Positions 5,719-12,100 of a DNA stretch of 17,162 bases are shown piece after piece. Numbering within the stretch: position 1 is the stretch's first letter; each line of letters starts with the position of its first letter. The notes beneath the pieces were generated by a model, which was not told the DNA's origin, did not search any database, and saw nothing but the letters and a program-made list of their open reading frames with translations. The position numbers and the translations under genes were made by a program. Source of the DNA: Deltaproteobacteria bacterium (lineage in GTDB: Bacteria; Desulfobacterota; Desulfobacteria; Desulfobacterales; JAFDCJ01); the NCBI GenBank assembly GCA_024277475.1, contig JAJRVC010000337.1:1-17162 (forward strand). The letters run 5' to 3'.

Positions 5719-6804
5719 ATGGGACTTTCTTACGACTTCGAGCACTTCATGAAAAGGTATCCGCGTCGGGAGGGAGATCGGCGGCGTCTTATACCTGGCA
5801 GGGCCGCGCAAAATTTGTTGGATCTGCGTGCAACCCTTGAAGACCCACAGGGCTTGAATTTTGTCCCTGCAAAGTCTGAAACACAACTCCTGCTTGCCAC
5901 CTGGAACATCCAGCACTTCGGCAGCACTGAGCGATACGACGAGTCCCTGTGGTATATTGCGGAAGTCCTCTCTCGTTTTGATCTGATTGCAGTCCAGGAA
6001 GTGAAGCAATCATTGTATGACCTGGAAATAGTTTGCAAACTGCTTGGCCCCTGGTGGCGGTACATTGTCTCCGACGTCACCATCGGCGACCCCGGGAACA
6101 GGGAGCGGCTTGCCTATCTGTTTGACTCCCGCAAAGCCCGGTTCTCCGGGCTGGCCGGAGAAATTGTTTTGCCGGCGATCAAGAACGAAGACGGGAATGC
6201 GTATCCGGCTCGACAGCTGGTACGAACCCCTTATATGGCAGGGTTCAAGTCAGGCTGGTTTGAGTTCATACTCTCTACCGTCCACCTTCTCTGGGGAAAA
6301 GGAGAGACGGACTACGCACCACGGGTAGAAGAAGTCGGGCAACTCACAAATTTCCTGGTAAACCGCAGGTCGGAGCATGGGGCGTGGTCCCGGAATCTGA
6401 TCCTGCTCGGAGATTTCAACATGTTTGACCCGGACGGGGTTGCGGCCCGGGCACTCACCAATTCTGGGTTTTCAATCCCGCATGGTCGGACCGATCTCAG
6501 GGCGACAAACGTTGGGCAGGAAGCCCGTTTTTACGACCAGATCGCGTTTCTTTTCGACGAGTCCAATGGCATGCTTCCCACAGCGATAGGTGTCGTCGAT
6601 TTCTTCGATGCGATCTATTCGGATGACAAGTTTATCGACTACGAGGCCGACCTCAGAACTGCGTCCGGTTCAGTCCCGGCCAATCCTCTCAGGTACTATC
6701 GAACTTCCTGGCGGCGCAGAGAGATGTCCGACCACTTGGTATTGTGGGTCCAACTCCCAATCGATTTTTCAAATCCTCACCTGAATCGGTTCGTTGCGTC
6801 ATAA
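5719..6804 (+). CDS. Endonuclease/exonuclease/phosphatase (EEP) fold protein
   Basis: This is a 361-aa metal-dependent phosphoesterase-fold protein of the DNase I / exonuclease III / sphingomyelinase superfamily. The whole active-site set is visible: TWNIQHF (Asn63), AVQEV (Glu94), STVHL (His189), GDFNMF (Asp232, Asn234), YDQIAF (Asp273) and MSDHLVLW (Asp338-His339). It is therefore probably catalytically competent. No signal peptide is present, so it is presumed cytoplasmic, unlike its neighbours. The substrate (nucleic acid, phosphoinositide or other phosphodiester) cannot be told from sequence alone. ATG at 5719 is chosen over an earlier in-frame start at 5677 because AGGAGG lies six bases upstream. 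A GCCGGC/GCCGGC hairpin follows the stop codon. Confidence 0.88.
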   Translation: MGLSYDFEHFMKRYPRREGDRRRLIPGRAAQNLLDLRATLEDPQGLNFVPAKSETQLLLATWNIQHFGSTERYDESLWYIAEVLSRFDLIAVQEVKQSLYDLEIVCKLLGPWWRYIVSDVTIGDPGNRERLAYLFDSRKARFSGLAGEIVLPAIKNEDGNAYPARQLVRTPYMAGFKSGWFEFILSTVHLLWGKGETDYAPRVEEVGQLTNFLVNRRSEHGAWSRNLILLGDFNMFDPDGVAARALTNSGFSIPHGRTDLRATNVGQEARFYDQIAFLFDESNGMLPTAIGVVDFFDAIYSDDKFIDYEADLRTASGSVPANPLRYYRTSWRRREMSDHLVLWVQLPIDFSNPHLNRFVAS

Positions 6805-6819
6805 CTCCCTTTCGATTAA

Positions 6820-6841
6820 GCCGGCCGTTTCTGCTGCCGGC
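6820..6841 (+). terminator. GC hairpin downstream of EEP gene
   Basis: GCCGGC and GCCGGC (6820-6825, 6836-6841) can pair as a six-base GC stem around a 10-nt loop, 15 nt after the stop codon. No U-tract follows, so rho-independent termination is uncertain. Confidence 0.35.
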
Positions 6842-6865
6842 GACCGGGTTCATATGAAACTCCCC

Positions 6866-6895
6866 CTGGCCGGAACAGTGAATTGATTGAACTTC
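6866..6895 (+). repeat. 30-bp dispersed repeat, plus-strand copy
   Basis: Matches the reverse complement of 1429-1458 at 28 of 30 positions. Located about 60 nt after the EEP stop codon. Confidence 0.75.
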
Positions 6896-7266
6896 GAATA
6901 TTGATGACGCTACGCTTTATCTATTTTCTCAGAGAGTATTAAGAAAAAACTATGAGATCAAGTCCGGGAATATCTAAAAAATCCATTATATAATTTTTGC
7001 CATGTTGTTTATGCAACTAAGGGGTGGACTTAAAATGAGCCATCACATCCCGGTCTATTGATGGTATTGAACTGAACATTAAAAAAAGTGGCCTGATGAC
7101 GGCTGAAAATTCTTTTAATCAATTCAAGTCATTCAAAACGTTTTCAAACCTATAGTACCTGCGCCCCCCTTTTTTTCTCCATTTTGCTTTTATTAACTTT
7201 TGCCTTGTTCATCCTAATCATCCAATCATCCCTTCTTCCCAACTTTAGCTCACTTTCACGCTTCCC

Positions 7267-7361
7267 ATCTTTTTTTATGTCTGTGTCCGTCCGCGTGTGT
7301 CTGTGGCTAATTTTCCCTTTTCATTCAAAATTCGACGTTCGATGTTCGATGTTCGACGTTC
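7267..7361 (+). repeat. 95-bp dispersed repeat, copy 2
   Basis: Same element as 51-145, with about five substitutions over 95 ungapped positions. As in copy 1, it is preceded by an ACTTTAGCTCACTTT word and followed by CATCC-type and then CTCCGAC-type modules, so the order of modules is shared as well as the core. Confidence 0.85.
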
Positions 7362-7416
7362 ATCCTTTCATCCCTCATCCCTCTTCCCTCATCCTCCCAC
7401 CTTCACACCTTACTTT

Positions 7417-7514
7417 CCTCCGTCCTCCGTCCTCTGACTTCTGACCTCCGACCTCCGACTTCCGACCTCCGACCTCCGACTTCCGACTTCCGACCTCTGA
7501 CCTCTGACCTTCGA
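7417..7514. repeat. Heptanucleotide array, CTCCGAC theme, 14 units
   Basis: Fourteen units in exact 7-nt register over 98 bp: two CCTCCGT, then mixtures of CCTCYGA and CTTCYGA, ending in CCTTCGA. There are no insertions within the array. It is non-coding, in the gap before the transglutaminase-like gene. Confidence 0.92.
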
Positions 7515-7905
7515 CACCAGCCATCCGCCTATCTCCCCAATTTCCGGACTTTTGGATTAAAGACTTTTTTCCCCAATCACCTGTGAAACGCATTGCCGGA
7601 TTTCTAAACAATTTTTTCACATCCTCGCGGATTACTAGTTCTTAGCATTGGCTCTAAGAGACTGTAATGGTGTCATTATTGAAATTTTTTTTCATTACTC
7701 CGGTTTTTGCACGATTATTGCTGTTAGAGATAGTCGACTTGTTTCACTACGGAGAAAACCTGAACCGGAAAAAATAGCTGCAAAGGCACTAAGACACAGG
7801 CCATAAATTTTTAAATTAATTAATCTTCGTGTCTTGGTGACAAAAAATATAGGGGGGTTTACTTCTAAATTGAAAAATGCATCTGCGAAAACAAAAAATG
7901 GCAAA

Positions 7906-8814
7906 ATGTGTTTTATCAGGAATAATTCCTTAATCGTCATTGCTGCAATTGTTTTTTGTTTGGCAGCTGCCTCGATCACTACGATGCAGTCGGACGAAAG
8001 CGTTGGATCATTACCGGAAGATCGCGGTAATACGACCCCCAGGCAAATACAATACAGCTTTACCCTGCAAAACAAATCCCACCAGGTCATTAAGCAGGCC
8101 GAGCTATGGACCTTTGCACCCGTAAAACAAACAGCCAGCCAGCGATGCCTTAAATTACAATCCAATTATCCCTATCAGCTGCTCACTGACGTCAGCGGAA
8201 ATCAAGTGCTTTATTTTACCTTCGAGAATCTACCACCCTACGGCTCCCGTGTTGTTACAATCAAAGCCGATCTGCTTGTATCCGCCACTACCAATCCAAT
8301 CCCGTCAGGGCCATTGCCCCAGGATTTAAATCCCCAAAAATATATCGAATCGGATCATCCTGCCATAAATCGGCTAGCCCGCAAACTGCATGCACCCGAC
8401 TCATCTACCACCATTGAAAAAGTATTTCGCTGGGTGACAGGCAATCTGGGTGATAGCGGTTACTCCGGCCGCAATCGCGGAGCCCTTTATGCGCTGGAAC
8501 ATAAAAAAGGTGACTGCACGGAATATGCGGACCTTTTTGTAGCCTTGTGTCGTGCCAACGGAATCGCCGCCCGCCCTGTCGGCGGTTATGTTTGCCCTCA
8601 AAACGGCATTTTAAAGGCACGGGATTACCACAACTGGGGCGAATTTTTTGAGGACGGCACCTGGAAACTGGCCGATCCACAAAAGCGTGTGCTGGCACAA
8701 AAGTCTGCCGATTACATTGCCATGCGCATTATCCATGCATCTGAAGAGTACCCTATGGGCCCTTATAACCGCTTTCGATTCAAGGGCCAAGGCTTGAAGG
8801 TAAGGATGAACTAA
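7906..8814 (+). CDS. Exported or membrane-anchored transglutaminase-like protein
   Basis: This is a 302-aa protein from the chosen start. A hydrophobic segment at residues 9-24 acts as signal peptide or anchor. Residues 45-130 look like a beta-rich domain, and a transglutaminase-like core follows at about 165-262. The catalytic triad is intact: Cys204 in KGDCTEYADLF, His242 in DYHNWGEFF and Asp257 in WKLADPQK. Proteins of this superfamily may crosslink, deamidate or hydrolyse peptides, and bacterial periplasmic members are often proteases or peptidases. The start is uncertain. ATG 7906 directly precedes the hydrophobic segment but has a poor Shine-Dalgarno; in-frame TTG/GTG starts exist at 7834, 7837 and 7870, the last preceded by a G-rich AGGGGGG. 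The giant repeat protein follows 383 nt later, a conceivable substrate (inference only). Confidence 0.85.
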   Translation: MCFIRNNSLIVIAAIVFCLAAASITTMQSDESVGSLPEDRGNTTPRQIQYSFTLQNKSHQVIKQAELWTFAPVKQTASQRCLKLQSNYPYQLLTDVSGNQVLYFTFENLPPYGSRVVTIKADLLVSATTNPIPSGPLPQDLNPQKYIESDHPAINRLARKLHAPDSSTTIEKVFRWVTGNLGDSGYSGRNRGALYALEHKKGDCTEYADLFVALCRANGIAARPVGGYVCPQNGILKARDYHNWGEFFEDGTWKLADPQKRVLAQKSADYIAMRIIHASEEYPMGPYNRFRFKGQGLKVRMN

Positions 8815-8832
8815 CGAGCATAGTCCCAACCC

Positions 8833-8852
8833 GGCGGGCACGGTGTCCCGCC
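8833..8852 (+). terminator. GC-rich hairpin after transglutaminase-like gene
   Basis: GGCGGG and CCCGCC form a six-base stem around an 8-nt loop, 19 nt after the stop codon. Only a weak CTACTTT tract follows, so it is at best an imperfect intrinsic terminator; it could equally be a dispersed palindrome. Confidence 0.4.
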
Positions 8853-8919
8853 CTACTTTGCCAAGGATGGTTTCGCTTTGCTCAGTTTTTTCTATAAAAT
8901 AGACAGAATACATTCCCTC

Positions 8920-8947
8920 GGCATTCGATATTCAGTATTCGATATTC
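8920..8947. repeat. Short heptad run, GATATTC theme
   Basis: Four units GGCATTC, GATATTC, AGTATTC, GATATTC in exact 7-nt register, directly after the truncated copy of the AT-rich element. In the same relative position the other copies of that element carry GACGTTC-type words. Confidence 0.75.
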
Positions 8948-9028
8948 GCTTTTTTATACTCGTATGAGACTTCGCAAAGCCAAGTCTTTTTATCGATCAA
9001 AATGACCGTCAGTCCTGCGGCGGGCTGG

Positions 9029-9182
9029 CATCTGTACTCTGTCATCTGTACTCTGACATCTGTCATCTGTACTCTGTAATCTGTACTCTGTCATCTGTCA
9101 CCTGTCATCTGTACTCTGTACTCTGACATCTGTACTCTGTCATCTGACATCTGTCATCCGTCATCTGGCACCTGACATCTGC
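9029..9182. repeat. 22-unit heptanucleotide array abutting a Shine-Dalgarno
   Basis: Exactly 22 units of 7 nt fill 154 bp without a single insertion or deletion. They are drawn from two main forms, CATCTGT and ACTCTGT, with point variants such as CATCTGA, CACCTGT and CATCCGT. The array ends four bases before the AGGAGGGG Shine-Dalgarno (9187-9194) of the giant repeat-protein gene. It therefore lies in its 5' leader or promoter region, where changes in copy number could affect expression. Confidence 0.95.
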
Positions 9183-9197
9183 ACCCAGGAGGGGAAA

Positions 9198-12100
9198 ATG
9201 GGAAAGGCATACTTCTTCAATAGCAGAACAGCTTTATATTTTACGCTACTGATCGGACTGGTCGTAATGAATCCATCCGTTTCTTCGGCCGTCGACTCGG
9301 TTTGCGCCCGGGTGAAAATCGAGATTAAGCAGGAGTTGACCCTGGAGCGCCAGGCCTTTGATGCTCACCTGAGGTTAAAAAACGGGTTGTCGCACATTAC
9401 CCTGGAAAACGTCCGGGTGGATGTCCTCTTTACCGACGCGGACGGCAGCCCGGTTGCGGCCGGCTCCGATCCGGAAAACACCGATGCGCTTTTCTTTATT
9501 CGCCTGGATTCCATCGAAAACATCGATGATGTTAGCGGCAGCGGCACGGTGTTGCCCTCGACGACTGCCGATATCCACTGGTTGATCGTTCCATCCCCTG
9601 GATCATCCAACGGCCTTGAATCCGGCACGCTTTATCATGTAGGCGCCCGGCTGTCATATACTCTCTCCGGTGAAGAGCAGATAACCGAAGTAACGCCTGA
9701 CTATATTTTCGTCAAACCCATGCCGGAAATTGCCCTGGATTATTTTCTACCCCTTGATGTTTACGGCGATGATGCCTTTACGTCTGAGATTGAACCACCG
9801 GAACCCTTTTCTCTGGGCTTGCGGGTTAGCAACACCGGCCATGGTCTGGCGAAAAATCTGAAAATTGATTCGGCCCAGCCAAAAATTGTTGAAAATGAGC
9901 AAGGTCTTTTGATCGGTTTTAATATTGAAGACAGTGAGGTCAACGGGAAGTCATCCGTGGACACCCTCCTGGTAGACATGGGTGATATTCCACCTGACGG
10001 TGCCGCAACTGCCCGCTGGTATATGAGCTGTACGCTGTCCGGCAAGTTCGTTGAATTTACAGCCGGCTTTTCTCATTCTGATGAGCTTGGCGGAGAACTT
10101 ACCTCCTTGATATCAGACGCACGGACTCATTTTCTGGTCCATGATGTTTGGGTGGACCTTCCCGGCCGGGATACGGTGCGGGATTTCCTGGCCAAAGACG
10201 TTGATCTTTACCGGGTTTATGAATCTGATGCCGTGGAAACCCAGGTCACCGATCAATCCGGCTCGTCAACCCTGCAGGTCACGGGCAATACAGGCACCCT
10301 GACGACAGGTCAGCTCCCCGGCTTCGTGTATCTAAAACTCGATGACCCCTTCGGGGGCGAAAAAAAGATTAAGGACGTTATCCGATCCGATGGAAAAATC
10401 ATCAAAACTGAAAACGTCTGGATGTCTGCGGACAGAAACGAAGACAACAGCCGGCAGCACTTTTTCAATCTATTCGATGTCGATACCACCGGCACTTACG
10501 CGATTAAATTTGCGGAAGCAAACGATTTACCGCTTCCGCCGGTGCTCACCTTTATTGAAAACCGCACAGGCCTCGAAGGCCTGCCGGTTTCAATTGTGGT
10601 GGCGGCCGACGATCCTAACGGAACAACCCCCCTGCTTTCGGCATCACCTCTTCCGGCCGGTGCGAATTTTACGGATCCGGGCACCGGAAGCGGCCTCTTT
10701 AACTGGACGCCCGCACCAGGCCAGGCCGGCACCTATGAAATCATCTTTAAAGCCTCGGATGGATTTTTTGCCGATACCCGGCGAGTAGTCCTGACGATCA
10801 ACTCGATCTCCGACAGTGATGGGGACGGCCTGTCGGATGCCTGGGAGATGCAGCACTTTGGGTCCCTGGACCGCGATGGAACGGGGGATTTTGACCAGGA
10901 TGGGTTTTCGGACCGGACGGAATTTCTATATGGCTCCAATCCGGCCCTCGAAGAACATGCACCGACCACCCCCGTAATTATTTTCCCCCGGACGGATGCA
11001 GACGTCAATATTGTGCAACCGGAGCTAGAGATAGAGAACAGTGTTGATGATGACGGTGACGCCTTGACCTATGAATTCGAGGTTTTCGCCGATTCCGCAC
11101 TGATTGCCGGGATAGCAGGCACCCATGACGCAGCCCAGGGCGTCGCAACGACTTCCTGGAGCGTACCGGAAACTCTCGACGACGACAGCCGCTATTATTG
11201 GCGCGTCAGGGCCACCGATGGCTACAGCTTCAGTTTATGGACGTACGGCACTTTTTTTGTCAACACGACGAATAATGCTCCCGGACCTTTTTACATCAGC
11301 AGTCCCGGCGACGATAGGGTCGTCGATAGCCGCACACCTGTACTGGAAGTCACCAATGCCATGGACACGGATGAAGATGAGGTCACTTACGCCTTTGAGG
11401 TCTATGACGACAATACCTTGAACCGCCTGGTGGTTTCCGAAACCGGCATTGCCGCAGGACCGGATGGCACCACTTCCTGGAGGGTTCATTCGACGCTTGC
11501 AGATAATACCTGGTATTTCTGGCGTGCCGTGGCCAGCGATGATCACGGCCGCCAAACTGAGACCGCCGTGGTCTCCTTTCTGGTCGACACAACCGCTGGG
11601 GTGCCGGATGTCCCGCAGCCGGTATCTCCGGCCATCAATAGTCAAGTCGCCTTTCGCCGGCTGGATCTAACTGTGACTCATTCACCGGATGCGACACCCC
11701 ACAGCTATTATTTTGAACTGGACAAAGTCGACACTTTTGACAGCCCGGCAAAGCTTACATCCGGGGAAATAGCAGCAGGGACCGATGTTACCGTCTGGCC
11801 TGTTTCCGGGCTGGAAGACAACACCTGGTATTTCTGGCGGGTCAAGGCCGGCAACGGGTCGGCGGAAAGCGGTTGGGTGCCGGGCGCATTTTTTGTCAAT
11901 ACCGCAAACGAGACCCCGTTGTCACCGACACTCAGAAATCCGGGCGCCCGCGCCTGGGTCGGAGCCTTGACACCCTCGCTGGATTTAAATCCCTGCATTG
12001 ACCCGGATGCCGACACCCTTTCCTACCGATTTGAAGTTTATAGTGATGAGAGCCTCACTACCCTGATTGAACAAGGCGTGTCTGCGACTGCACAATGGAC

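Larger units (their letters stand above)
6842..7905. other. 1.06-kb repeat-rich gap without supported genes
   Basis: It contains the plus-strand copy of the 30-bp repeat (6866-6895), an AT-rich stretch to about 7180 with no recognised signal, the second copy of the 95-bp repeat (7267-7361), CATCCCT-type words, a 14-unit CTCCGAC heptad array (7417-7514), and an inverted pair of GTGTCTTRGTG words near 7786 and 7828 in front of the transglutaminase gene. Open frames here translate the repeats only. Confidence 0.7.
8815..9197. other. 383-bp gap with hairpin, element fragment and 22-unit heptad array
   Basis: No gene is supported. In order it holds a GC hairpin after the transglutaminase stop, a partial copy of the AT-rich half of the 76-bp element (about 8890-8915), a short GATATTC heptad run at 8920-8947, a 9029-9182 heptad array, and the Shine-Dalgarno of the giant gene. 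No convincing -35/-10 or -24/-12 promoter was found. Confidence 0.75.

Noticed and set aside
5730..6083. Minus-strand frames opposite the EEP gene
   Set aside because: They are shadows of a gene whose motifs (NIQHF, QEV, GDFN, SDH) are all on the plus strand.
7184..7620. Open frames on both strands in the repeat-rich gap
   Set aside because: They translate the 95-bp repeat and the CTCCGAC array; no Shine-Dalgarno and strongly biased composition.
7695..8165. 156-codon minus-strand frame overlapping the transglutaminase-like gene
   Set aside because: It is antisense to a gene with an intact catalytic triad and shows no recognisable domain.
9029..9182. CRISPR-like array
   Set aside because: Units are 7 nt without spacers; there are no 25-40 nt repeats and no cas genes.
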